This document shows positions 54,288 through 62,465 of a DNA stretch of 64,000 nucleotides, one piece after another; the stretch's first letter is position 1; each line of letters starts with the position of its first letter. Origin of the DNA: Neorhizobium huautlense (GTDB lineage Bacteria > Pseudomonadota > Alphaproteobacteria > Rhizobiales > Rhizobiaceae); assembly GCF_030811685.1 (NCBI RefSeq), contig NZ_JAUSRF010000017.1, positions 1 through 64,000 of the forward strand. The letters are read 5' to 3'. The notes beneath the pieces are model-generated. The model was not told where the DNA came from. It searched no databases and saw nothing but the letters and a program-made list of their open reading frames with translations. A program made the position numbers and the translations under genes.

Positions 54288-55370
54288 ATGAAATCAAAAA
54301 AATCCGTTTTCGAAGGGCCTTTTAACGTGGATCTTACCCGCCGTAACATCATGTCGCTGGGCGTTGCCGCCGCGGCAACCGCCGTCACCACCAAGATTGC
54401 CTCTGCACAGGCCATCGGCTTCACCCCGAGCCCGATCTATCCCGATCCGGCCATTCAGGTTCTTGATCCGAGCTTTGCAAAGTACCGCATCGCCAGCTCT
54501 TCGCTGGAGCAGGTTGCCACCGGCGCCCGTTGGCTGGAAGGCCCGGTCTATTTCGGCGACGGCAAATATCTGCTGGTCAGCGATATCCCGAACAACCGCG
54601 TCATGAAATATGACGAAACCAACGAGACCTGGAGCGTTTTCGACGCCAACTCGAACTACGCGAACGGCCATTGCCGTGACCGCCAGGGTCGCCTGATCTC
54701 CTGCGAGCATCTGACACGCCGCGTTACCCGCACGGAATATGACGGTTCGATCACCGTTCTCGCCGACAACTACAAGGGCAAGAAGCTGAACTCGCCGAAC
54801 GATGTGGTCTGCAAGTCCGACGGCTCGATCTGGTTCACGGACCCGCCGTTCGGTATTGGCGGTGCGTGGGAAGGCGAAAAGGCGGAAGCCGAGCTGCCGC
54901 ATTCGGTCTATCGCATCTCGCCGGATGGCAAGTTGAACCTCGTCACCGATGAGCTGAAGGGTCCGAACGGACTGGCTTTCTCCGAAGACGAAAAGAAGCT
55001 TTACATCGTCGAAGGTCGTGCCCAGCCTTACCGCATCGTCTGGTCCTATGACGTCGGCAAGGACGGCTTCACGCTGACCAACAAGAAGGCGCTGATCACC
55101 GCCGACGACAATGGTGGCCTGGACGGTTTTCGCGTCGATGTCGACGGCAATCTGTGGTGCGGCTGGGGCTCTTCGGGCGCCGCCGGTGCGAAGCCGGAAG
55201 ACCTCAACGGCGTGAAGGTGTTCAACAAGGAAGGCAAGGCAATCGGCTTCATCAAGCTGCCGGAGCGTTGCGCCAACCTCACCTTCGGTGGCCCAAAGAA
55301 GAACCGCCTTTACATGGCATCCAGCCATTCGGTTTACGCGCTTTATGTGGAAACCCACGGCGCGGTCTGA
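54288..55370 (+). CDS. Exported SMP-30/gluconolactonase-family protein with Tat-like signal
   Basis: The 360-residue protein begins with LTRRNIMSLGVAAAATAVTT (R18-R19), a twin-arginine signal with cleavage likely near IASAQA, then a six-bladed propeller of SMP-30 type (WLEGPVYFGDGKYLLVSDI, NGHCRDRQGRLISCEH, LNSPNDVVCKSDGSIWFTDPPFG, GPNGLAFSEDEKKLYIVEG). Conserved Glu, Asn and Asp residues would bind a divalent metal. Lactone hydrolysis in the periplasm is likely, substrate unknown. A strong terminator follows. Confidence 0.88.
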   Translation: MKSKKSVFEGPFNVDLTRRNIMSLGVAAAATAVTTKIASAQAIGFTPSPIYPDPAIQVLDPSFAKYRIASSSLEQVATGARWLEGPVYFGDGKYLLVSDIPNNRVMKYDETNETWSVFDANSNYANGHCRDRQGRLISCEHLTRRVTRTEYDGSITVLADNYKGKKLNSPNDVVCKSDGSIWFTDPPFGIGGAWEGEKAEAELPHSVYRISPDGKLNLVTDELKGPNGLAFSEDEKKLYIVEGRAQPYRIVWSYDVGKDGFTLTNKKALITADDNGGLDGFRVDVDGNLWCGWGSSGAAGAKPEDLNGVKVFNKEGKAIGFIKLPERCANLTFGGPKKNRLYMASSHSVYALYVETHGAV

Positions 55371-55390
55371 TCTGCCTGTGACCGAATGAC

Positions 55391-55419
55391 GGGGCCGGAC
55401 CGGTGAACGGTCCGGCCCC
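55391..55419 (+). terminator. Terminator after the SMP-30 gene
   Basis: A perfect 12-bp stem GGGGCCGGACCG/CGGTCCGGCCCC with a 5-nt loop GTGAA follows the SMP-30 stop codon by 20 bases; the tail is GTTCTCATTTTT. Confidence 0.8.
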
Positions 55420-55491
55420 GTTCTCATTTTTGCGTGCGCATTGTCGGTTCTGCCGTTACTTCTGCGTCTTCCAGCGGAGAAGGAGAAAACG

Positions 55492-55881
55492 ATGCTTTAT
55501 GCCATTCTGTGTTATGCCCATGAGGAAACCGTGTTCGCCTGGTCGAGGGAGGAAGAGGCCGCCGTCATGGAAAAACTCCATGCTGTGCAGGCGCCTCTGG
55601 AAAAGGCCGGCAAGCTAGGGCCTGTCGGGCGGCTGATGCCGACCACGGCGGCGACCACCGTGCGCAAGGGACGCGACGAGCCACTGGTGCTCGATGGTCC
55701 GTTTGCCGAAACCAAGGAAGTGCTGCTCGGATTCTACACGGTGGATTTCGAGACGCTGGACGAGGCCGTTGCCTTCGCCAAGGATCTGTCGGCGGTCAAT
55801 CCGGGCTCCAGTTCCTATGAGATCCGGCCGTTCTACGTCTTCCATCCGGGGCAGATTACCGCGTCAGAGGCGATCGTATGA
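55492..55881 (+). CDS. YCII/DGPF-domain protein
   Basis: The 129-residue protein has the YCII fold pattern with the diagnostic LVLDGPFAETKEVLLGFYTVDF (DGPF motif near residue 65) and an N-terminal LYAILCYAHEE. DGPF proteins are encoded next to ECF42-type sigma factors, as here, and are thought to interact with them. AGGAGA stands 6 bases before the ATG. It overlaps the sigma factor gene by 4 bases (ATGA). Confidence 0.9.
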   Translation: MLYAILCYAHEETVFAWSREEEAAVMEKLHAVQAPLEKAGKLGPVGRLMPTTAATTVRKGRDEPLVLDGPFAETKEVLLGFYTVDFETLDEAVAFAKDLSAVNPGSSSYEIRPFYVFHPGQITASEAIV

Positions 55882-57152
55882 CCGATATCGGCTGGATCGA
55901 GCTGGCGTTGACCGCGGCACGGCCGCAGGCGCTGGGCGCTTTGCTGCGCTATTTCCGCGATCTCGATACGGCGGAAGAGGCGTTTCAGGAAGCCTGCCTG
56001 CGTGCCGTCCGCACCTGGCCGGACAAGGGCGCACCGCGTGATCCGGCCGCCTGGCTGATCCTTGTCGGCCGCAACAGCGGCGTCGATCAGATCCGCAAAC
56101 GGGCGAAAAACGAACCGCTGCCGGAAGAGGCTGCCTTTTCCGACCTGTCCGATGCGGAAGAGGATATCGCCGACCGGCTCGACAATGCGCATTACCGTGA
56201 CGACATCCTGCGGCTGATGTTCGTCTGCTGCCATCCCGACCTGCCCAATACGCAGCAGATCGCGCTTTCGCTGCGCATCGTATCCGGCCTCACCGTGCCG
56301 CAGATCGCCAAGGCGTTTCTGGTGTCGGATGCGGCGATGGAACAGCGTATTACCCGCGCCAAGGCACGCATCGCCAGGGCGCAGAGCGACAACACTCCAG
56401 GTGACAAGGGTGTTGTCGGTTTCGAGGCGCCGGATGCCTACGAGCGCGCGGCGCGGCTGAAAACCGTGGCAGCGATGATCTATCTCGTCTTCAACGAGGG
56501 ATATTCGTCCGGCGTCAACAAACCCGACAGCATCATGTTTTGCGAGGAGGCGATCCGGCTGGTGCGCATTCTTCTGCGCATATTCCCGTCCGAGGCGGAA
56601 ATCATGGGCCTTGCTACGCTGATGCTGCTGCAGCATTCCCGCGCCGGTGCCCGTTTCGATAATGCCGGCCAGATCATTCTGCTGGAAGATCAGGATCGCT
56701 CGCTTTGGGACAAAAAGCTGACCGCCGAGGCGCTTGCCATGCTCGACAAGGCCGTGCGTCACAGGAGCGGTGGTCCCTACCAGTTGCAGGCGGCGATCGC
56801 CGCCCTTCATGCCCGCGCGGAAAAATTCGAGGACACCGACTGGTGGCAGATCGATCTGCTTTATCAGGCGCTGGAGCATTTGCAGCCATCGCCGGTCGTC
56901 ACGCTCAATCGCGCCGTTGCCGTGTCGAAGGCGGAAGGGCCGCAGGAGGCTTTGGCGCTGATCGAAACAGTGGCAGGTCCGCTCGACGGCTATTTCTACT
57001 TTCACGGCGTGCGTGGCGGTCTGCTGATGCAGTCCGGTCAGACGGCCGAGGCGCGCGAAGCCTTCGATCGCGCCATCGCTCTTGCCAATTCACCGGCGGA
57101 AGCGGCGCATATCCGCATGCAGATCGATAAATTGGGCGAGGTTGGAACATAG
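55878..57152 (+). CDS. ECF42-type RNA polymerase sigma factor
   Basis: The 424-residue protein has sigma-2 (ALLRYFRDLDTAEEAFQEACLRAVRTWP) and sigma-4 (LRIVSGLTVPQIAKAFLVSDAAMEQRITRAKARI) regions in its first 175 residues, then a long C-terminal helical extension with TPR-like repeats (LAMLDKAVRHRSGGPYQLQAAIAALHA, ALEHLQPSPVVTLNRAVAVSKAEGP). This is ECF42, which lacks an anti-sigma factor and is instead regulated through the C-terminal domain and its DGPF partner. No anti-sigma gene is nearby. Confidence 0.9.
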   Translation: MTDIGWIELALTAARPQALGALLRYFRDLDTAEEAFQEACLRAVRTWPDKGAPRDPAAWLILVGRNSGVDQIRKRAKNEPLPEEAAFSDLSDAEEDIADRLDNAHYRDDILRLMFVCCHPDLPNTQQIALSLRIVSGLTVPQIAKAFLVSDAAMEQRITRAKARIARAQSDNTPGDKGVVGFEAPDAYERAARLKTVAAMIYLVFNEGYSSGVNKPDSIMFCEEAIRLVRILLRIFPSEAEIMGLATLMLLQHSRAGARFDNAGQIILLEDQDRSLWDKKLTAEALAMLDKAVRHRSGGPYQLQAAIAALHARAEKFEDTDWWQIDLLYQALEHLQPSPVVTLNRAVAVSKAEGPQEALALIETVAGPLDGYFYFHGVRGGLLMQSGQTAEAREAFDRAIALANSPAEAAHIRMQIDKLGEVGT

Positions 57153-57328
57153 CGGTAATTCTCGGCGGGTCTTCGTTTATTCAGACAGAAACGCTGCATC
57201 TTCTGTGATCTTGAGCCTTGAAAAATATCAGCTTTGTCGAAAGATGATTGCAATGCTCTTGTTTGTGTCGGCGAGATGAGTCTATAGGGCGCCAACGTTT
57301 TCGCATCTCCTAAACAGGAACTCTCCTC

Positions 57329-58351
57329 GTGAATGCAATGAAATCCCTTCTGGCCGCCAGCGGCCTGTGTGCCGCAATCGGTTTTGCTGTCACATCTGCC
57401 GAAGCTTCGACCAAATACCCTCTGACAGTGGACAATTGCGGAGCGCAGGTCACCTTCGAGAAGGCGCCGGAACGGGCAATCGGCCTTGGTCAGAACAGCG
57501 CGGAAATCCTTCTGTTGCTCGGCCTTGAAGACAAGATGGTCGGCACGGCATTCTGGCCGACCAAGGTGCTGCCGCAGCTCGAGGCGGCCAATGCCAAGGT
57601 CAAGCTTCTGACCGTCGAATTCCCGACATTCGAAAGCCTGTTGGCGCAGAACCCGGATTTTGTCGCCGCATCGCTGCCAACCCTGATCGGCCCCACCAGC
57701 AAGGTCGCCAAGCGCGAGGATTTCGACAAGGTCGGCGTGGCCAGCTACATTTCTCCGAGCACCTGCCTCTCGACCGAAAAGGTCAAGAACGAATATGGCA
57801 GCCGTGACCAGATGTGGACCATGGATCTGCTCTACAAGGAAATCGAAGAGCTTGCTGAGATCTTCGACGTTTCCGACCGCGGCGAGGCCGTGATCGCTGA
57901 CTTCAAGAAGCGCGAAGCCGCCCTGCGTTCGAGCGTTTCGAAGGATGGCAAGCAGCTTTCCTACGTTTTCTGGTTCTCCAGCCCGTCGCCATCCGCCGAC
58001 GCCTATCTTGGCGGCAAGAACGGCGCCTCCGGCTTTATCGCCGATGTGCTTGGCGGCAAAAACGCCATCGACGCCGAAGCGGAATGGCCGACGCTCGGTT
58101 GGGAAAGCATCATTGCTTCCAACCCGGATGTCATCGTTGTTGCCAGTCTCGACCGTAACCGTTGGGAACTCGACAAGCCGGAAGCCAAGATCAACTTCCT
58201 GACCACCGACCCGGCTGTCAGCCAACTTGATGCCGTCAAGAACGAGGCCATTTTCGTTATGGACGGTGCGGCGATGAACCCGACCGTGCGCACGATCTAC
58301 GGCGCCGAGCAGGTCGCCGAGCAGATGAAAGCTCTTGGTCTCCTCAAGTGA
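57329..58351 (+). CDS. ABC transporter substrate-binding protein, iron/siderophore type
   Basis: The 340-residue product has a signal peptide (to about residue 26, TSAEAST) and a class III periplasmic binding fold: APERAIGLGQNSAEILLLLGLEDKMVG at the start and SNPDVIVV and YGAEQVAEQM toward the end. It should capture a ferric siderophore, haem or cobalamin and deliver it to the permease encoded next. GTG 57329 is used, with CAGGAAC upstream; ATG 57338 is possible. It overlaps the permease gene by 4 bases (GTGA). Confidence 0.85.
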   Translation: MNAMKSLLAASGLCAAIGFAVTSAEASTKYPLTVDNCGAQVTFEKAPERAIGLGQNSAEILLLLGLEDKMVGTAFWPTKVLPQLEAANAKVKLLTVEFPTFESLLAQNPDFVAASLPTLIGPTSKVAKREDFDKVGVASYISPSTCLSTEKVKNEYGSRDQMWTMDLLYKEIEELAEIFDVSDRGEAVIADFKKREAALRSSVSKDGKQLSYVFWFSSPSPSADAYLGGKNGASGFIADVLGGKNAIDAEAEWPTLGWESIIASNPDVIVVASLDRNRWELDKPEAKINFLTTDPAVSQLDAVKNEAIFVMDGAAMNPTVRTIYGAEQVAEQMKALGLLK

Positions 58352-59388
58352 GTGAAAGTGGCCGCATAATCCGGCATCTGGCGGTGCTGGCAGCTTTGCT
58401 GCTGGCATCGCTTGCCGCCATCGCGCTTGTCGTGGGCATCAGTGTCGGTATCGGCGATCTGCCGATTCCGCTTTCGACCACCTATGCGGCCATATCCAAC
58501 CGGCTGGGCTGGACGGCGATTGAACTCAATCGCATCCATGAAACGGTGATCTGGGATTACCGTCTCAGCCGGGCGCTTGTCGCGGCATTCTGCGGTGCGG
58601 GTCTGGCGCTTTCGGGCGCGATCATGCAGTCGCTGCTGCGCAATCCGCTGGCCGAACCTTATGTGCTCGGCATTTCGGCGGGTGCGTCCACAGGTGCGGT
58701 TGCCATCGTCATTCTTGGCCTCGGTGCCGGAACGGTGTCACTGTCGGCCGGTGCCTTTGCCGGCGCATTCGCTGCCTTCTTCTTCGTCGCACTGCTTTCG
58801 AACGGTACGCGCGGAGGCGCCGACCGCACCATTCTTGCAGGCGTAGCCGCATCGCAGCTGTTCAATGCCGCCACGTCCTATGTCGTCACCACGGCCGGTA
58901 ACGCGCAACAGGCGCGCGATGTGATGTTCTGGTTGCTCGGCAGTTTCGGCGGCGTGCGCTGGCCGGAATTCATGCTGGTGTCGGTCATTGTCGGTTTCGG
59001 CCTGATCGTCTGCCTGTTTTACGCCCGCGTGCTCGATGCCTTTGCCTTTGGTGATGAGGCGGCGTCTTCGCTCGGCGTTAATGTCGGGCGCGCACGCATT
59101 CTCCTGTTTGCGCTGACCGCGATGATGACGGCGACCATCGTCAGCATGGTCGGCACGATCGGTTTCGTTGGTCTCGTTGTGCCGCATGCGGCCCGTTATG
59201 TTGTCGGTCCGCTGCATATCCGTCTGCTGCCGGCCTGCGCCATTGTCGGTGCCATCTTCATGATTCTCGCGGACATTGCCTCTCGTGCGCTCATTCCGCA
59301 GCAGGTCCTGCCGATCGGTGTGGTCACCGCGCTTGTCGGCGTACCGTTCTTTTCCGTCATCCTCTACCGGTTCCAGCGCGCGTCATGA
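58348..59388 (+). CDS. ABC transporter permease, FecCD/BtuC family
   Basis: The 346-residue permease has about ten hydrophobic segments and the FecCD hallmarks: VIWDYRLSRALVAAFCGAGLALSGAIMQSLLRNPLAEPYVLGISAGAS and the late GTIGFVGLVVPHAARYVVG (the loop that meets the ATPase). It forms the channel for the importer. Start GTG overlaps the substrate-binding gene, and its own stop overlaps the ATPase start by 4 bases. Confidence 0.92.
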   Translation: MSESGRIIRHLAVLAALLLASLAAIALVVGISVGIGDLPIPLSTTYAAISNRLGWTAIELNRIHETVIWDYRLSRALVAAFCGAGLALSGAIMQSLLRNPLAEPYVLGISAGASTGAVAIVILGLGAGTVSLSAGAFAGAFAAFFFVALLSNGTRGGADRTILAGVAASQLFNAATSYVVTTAGNAQQARDVMFWLLGSFGGVRWPEFMLVSVIVGFGLIVCLFYARVLDAFAFGDEAASSLGVNVGRARILLFALTAMMTATIVSMVGTIGFVGLVVPHAARYVVGPLHIRLLPACAIVGAIFMILADIASRALIPQQVLPIGVVTALVGVPFFSVILYRFQRAS

Positions 59389-60146
59389 GTATCAAAACCG
59401 ACAATCTCGTCTGGAAGATCGGGCGCAAGACAATTCTCGACGGCGTATCCTTTGCGGCGAAACCCGGGAAGATGCTCGGCCTGCTCGGTCCCAACGGATC
59501 GGGCAAGACCTCGCTCTTGCGCCTTCTTGCCGGATTGAAGACACCGCATTCGGGCAGCGTTACGCTCGACGACAGGGATATTCGCAGCATCGGCCGCAAG
59601 GCGATGGCGCAACGTGTTGCCTTCGTGGAGCAGCACGCCACCACCAACGCCAACCTGTCCGTCATCGATGTGGTGAAGCTCGGGCGTTTCCCGCATCGGT
59701 CTATGTTTTCAGGCTGGTCCAAGGTCGATGATACGGCTGTCGAAGAGGCGCTGGACCGCGCCGGAATGATGGCGAAACGCAATGACCGCTGGCAGAGCCT
59801 GTCTGGTGGTGAAAAGCAGCGGGCGCATATCGCCCGTGCGCTGGCGCAATCGCCGAAAGAGCTCATTCTTGATGAGCCGACCAACCACCTCGACGTTCAG
59901 CATCAGATCAGCCTGATGCGGCTTGTTTCCGGCCTGCCTATCACCAGCATCATCGCCCTGCACGATCTCAATCACGCGGCGATGTTTTGCGACGAACTCA
60001 TCATCATGCAACAGGGCAAGATTGTGGCGACCGGTTCGCCGGAAGATGTCCTTACGCAGGGTCTGTTGAAGGACGTCTTCTGTGTCGAGGCGCGGGTGGA
60101 AACCTCGCCGCATCATGACCGGCCGCATATTCATTATCTTCGCTGA
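59385..60146 (+). CDS. ABC transporter ATP-binding protein, FecE/BtuD family
   Basis: The 253-residue ATPase shows Walker A GPNGSGKTS, signature LSGGEKQR, Walker B LILDEPTNHLD and the switch His in ALHDLNHAAMFCDE. It powers the importer made by the two preceding genes. The substrate class (iron complex or cobalamin) is inferred from the family; no outer membrane receptor or Fur-type site is visible nearby. Confidence 0.92.
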   Translation: MSIKTDNLVWKIGRKTILDGVSFAAKPGKMLGLLGPNGSGKTSLLRLLAGLKTPHSGSVTLDDRDIRSIGRKAMAQRVAFVEQHATTNANLSVIDVVKLGRFPHRSMFSGWSKVDDTAVEEALDRAGMMAKRNDRWQSLSGGEKQRAHIARALAQSPKELILDEPTNHLDVQHQISLMRLVSGLPITSIIALHDLNHAAMFCDELIIMQQGKIVATGSPEDVLTQGLLKDVFCVEARVETSPHHDRPHIHYLR

Positions 60147-60264
60147 ATGCTTTTTTCAGCACCGTGCGAAGAAAAAACTTTGCCGCTGTCGGTTCCGTCT
60201 GTTCTGCTTCGTCCTAGGTTCATCATCCGATGCGATGTTTTTTGAAACTCAGGAGGAAGAGATC

Positions 60265-60726
60265 ATGACCGCCAAATACCAGCTGCAGATCGTGCGTGAA
60301 TTCGACGTGCCGGCCGAAAAGCTCTTCAAGGTGTGGACGACGCCGGAACGGTATGGCGAATGGTTCTGCCCGCTGCCGTGGAAGGTTACCGAGGCGCATA
60401 TGGATTTGCGCGCCGGCGGTTCGAGCATGATCGTCATGGAGGGGCCGAACGGCGAGCGTTTCGAAAATCCCGGCATCTATCTCGACGTCATCCCGAACAG
60501 GAAACTCGTCTTTACCGATGCCTATACGTCGGCTTGGGTGCCGTCGGAAAAACCGTTCATGACCGGCATCATCGAGTTTGAGGATCTCGGCAACGGCCGC
60601 TCGCGTTACACCGCGACAGCGCTGCACTGGACGGAAGAGGATATGGAAACCCACAAGCAGATGGGTTTTGAAGAGGGCTGGAGTGTGGTTGCCGGCCAGA
60701 TGGCGGACGTCGCCAAGACATTCTGA
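60265..60726 (+). CDS. SRPBCC/AHSA1-like protein
   Basis: The 153-residue protein fits the AHSA1 branch of the SRPBCC fold: REFDVPAEKLFKVWTTPERYGEWFCPLPW at the start, a central strand MDLRAGGSSMIVMEG, and the C-terminal helix EEDMETHKQMGFEEGWSVVAGQMADV. Such proteins bind hydrophobic ligands. AGGAGGA lies 6 bases before ATG 60265. Ligand is unknown. Confidence 0.88.
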   Translation: MTAKYQLQIVREFDVPAEKLFKVWTTPERYGEWFCPLPWKVTEAHMDLRAGGSSMIVMEGPNGERFENPGIYLDVIPNRKLVFTDAYTSAWVPSEKPFMTGIIEFEDLGNGRSRYTATALHWTEEDMETHKQMGFEEGWSVVAGQMADVAKTF

Positions 60727-60829
60727 TTTTTTCGAGTCGTTGCAGACACTTGTCGGAGTGAGTTGCGATATCGATTCAGTTGCTTCGAAGGAGGTGGTGG
60801 GCGTAAAAACGCCCGCCATTTTGTCCGTT

Positions 60830-61060
60830 TCAGCGCATGATGGCGGCGATCATGATTGCCGCAAACGCAAGCATCATGACGCTGCCGAGCACGATCGTAA
60901 CGACGGCCTGGGCAGAAATATAGGTGCCGGCGACGCCACCGAGCATGCCCGGCCATCCGCTTTTGCCCTTTGCCTGCATCATCGGGTAACCGCAGGTCGG
61001 GCAGGCAATCGCCTTGTCCGAGACCTGGCCGGCGCAATCGGGGCAGGTGGTGAGAGCCAT
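60830..61060 (-). CDS. Zinc-ribbon, single-pass membrane protein
   Basis: The 76-residue product has an N-terminal zinc ribbon (TTCPDCAGQVSDKAIACPTCGYP, two CxxC pairs) and a C-terminal hydrophobic region (about 47-74). It starts 1 base after the ompA-like stop, so it is the last gene of a three-gene minus-strand operon. Function unknown. Confidence 0.75.
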   Translation of the reverse strand: MALTTCPDCAGQVSDKAIACPTCGYPMMQAKGKSGWPGMLGGVAGTYISAQAVVTIVLGSVMMLAFAAIMIAAIMR

Positions 61061-61061
61061 G

Positions 61062-61715
61062 TCAGTCTCCTGTTCCTATGGCAAATTCGACACGGCGGTT
61101 TTTCTGGCGACCGCCGGGATCATCGCTGCCATCCGCATTCTGGTTGGGCGCGACCGGTTCGGCTTCGCCCTTGCCGGATGTGGTCATGCGACGGTCGGCT
61201 ACACCGAGCTGCGCCAGCCATTTGCGCACCGAGGTGGCGCGCTGCTCGGAAAGACGCTGGTTATAGTCGTCGCTGCCCTTGGCATCGGTATGGCCGGTAA
61301 TGCCCACCGGTGATTTCGGCATGGCGAGCAGGATGCCGGACAATTGCCCGAGCACGGCACGCGCATCCGGGCGGATGTCCGACTTGTCGAAATCGAACAG
61401 CACATCGGCGGGCAGGGCGACGATGATGCGATTGCCCTCCTGCCGGGCGCCGAGCGCCGACAGAATGGCCTCGGTTTTCACACGGGTCACATCGTCCATG
61501 TTCTTCAGCGCAAAGGACGAGCTTCCGCTGGAAGCAGTGGCTGTGCTTGCCTGCGGTCGTGGTTCGAAACGCGAGGCCGGGAACTCGGCCTGCTCGAAAC
61601 GCGAAGGCGTTTCGCCGACCGGGGCGGCACCGGTCGTGACCGTATAGGCCAGAGCCGAAACCGGCAGCATCAGCGCGATGCCTGCCGTGGCGAGGGCGGA
61701 AAGGCGCGCCGGCAT
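61062..61715 (-). CDS. OmpA-family outer membrane protein
   Basis: The 217-residue protein has a signal peptide (to about residue 23), a short linker rich in Ser, Ala and Pro, and a C-terminal OmpA domain with the peptidoglycan-binding pattern: DVLFDFDKSDIRPDAR, GITGHTDAKGSDDYNQRLSEQRATSVRKWL and KNRRVEFAI. It should tether the outer membrane to the wall. It has no N-terminal barrel. Its start overlaps the preceding gene by 1 base (TGATG). Confidence 0.9.
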   Translation of the reverse strand: MPARLSALATAGIALMLPVSALAYTVTTGAAPVGETPSRFEQAEFPASRFEPRPQASTATASSGSSSFALKNMDDVTRVKTEAILSALGARQEGNRIIVALPADVLFDFDKSDIRPDARAVLGQLSGILLAMPKSPVGITGHTDAKGSDDYNQRLSEQRATSVRKWLAQLGVADRRMTTSGKGEAEPVAPNQNADGSDDPGGRQKNRRVEFAIGTGD

Positions 61716-62164
61716 CAGGGATTGAGATCCAGCGGTACGGTCACGCCCGGAGCATTGGTGTCATCACCGTCCTGACCCGGATTGAACACCAGCGTCAGCT
61801 TTTCCGCATCTTCGGGAATGGAGCCGGGGAACACGAGATCGCCTTCCATCGTCTGGCCGTTGATCACACGCATCCACTTGTTTTCGCCGATCATGCGCAT
61901 GTGCAGGCGCTGTTCGGGGGCATCGCCCCAGGCGAGATAGGCGTTCTCTTCGTCGTTCATGTTGATGAAATTGGTCGCCTGGCTGTCAAAACTGGCGAGC
62001 AGGCGCACGGTCGTGGCGTCTTCGCCGAGCTTGATGGACTTTACCTGTACGGTGAGGCCGACCTCAGTGCTGACCTGTCCACCCTTGATGGTGACGGTGC
62101 GTTCCTCGGCGAGAACCGTGGTGGGAAGAAGAAGCGCCAGAACAATGGCGGAGGCTTTCAGCAT
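61715..62164 (-). CDS. Secreted protein encoded before ompA-like gene, unknown
   Basis: The 149-residue product has a signal peptide (LKASAIVLALLLPTTVLAEE) and a beta-rich mature part with acidic loops (TNFINMNDEENAYLAWGD, NPGQDGDDTN) that could bind calcium. No family is recognised. It is first in the operon with the OmpA-like and zinc-ribbon genes, and may be the partner of the OmpA-like protein. Confidence 0.6.
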   Translation of the reverse strand: MLKASAIVLALLLPTTVLAEERTVTIKGGQVSTEVGLTVQVKSIKLGEDATTVRLLASFDSQATNFINMNDEENAYLAWGDAPEQRLHMRMIGENKWMRVINGQTMEGDLVFPGSIPEDAEKLTLVFNPGQDGDDTNAPGVTVPLDLNP

Positions 62165-62465
62165 GCGAAGTAACTCCCTAAAATCAACGCGGATTTATTC
62201 CTTGTCCGGTGGTTATAGGAGCCGATCGCTTTATTTCATCGGGCCAGTATATTTTTATGGGATTTAGCCGCTCCTGTGTGATGTTTGGGAGACATCTCGC
62301 GGCCGCACGCTCTTGCCATGCTGAATCCGCCCGCTGCCGCAACCTTCTGAAATCGGAATCGTTTCGCCCATCGAAATCTTCGAAACTTGCGTTCGAAAGT
62401 TTCGCATTTGTGCCAGGCGTCGTCAGTATCTATGTGAGCATGAACAGCAACGGATTTGTGAGCGA
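62165..62465. other. Divergent intergenic region with an inverted repeat before the LLM gene
   Basis: About 300 bases. A perfect 8-bp inverted repeat CGAAACTT-N8-AAGTTTCG at 62381-62404 lies 60 bases before the LLM oxidoreductase start, a possible operator for an unknown regulator. Nothing else stands out. Confidence 0.4.

Noticed and set aside
60830..60860. Intrinsic terminator after the AHSA1-like gene
   Set aside because: The bases around 60800-60830 contain short GC runs but no stem of convincing length followed by T residues.
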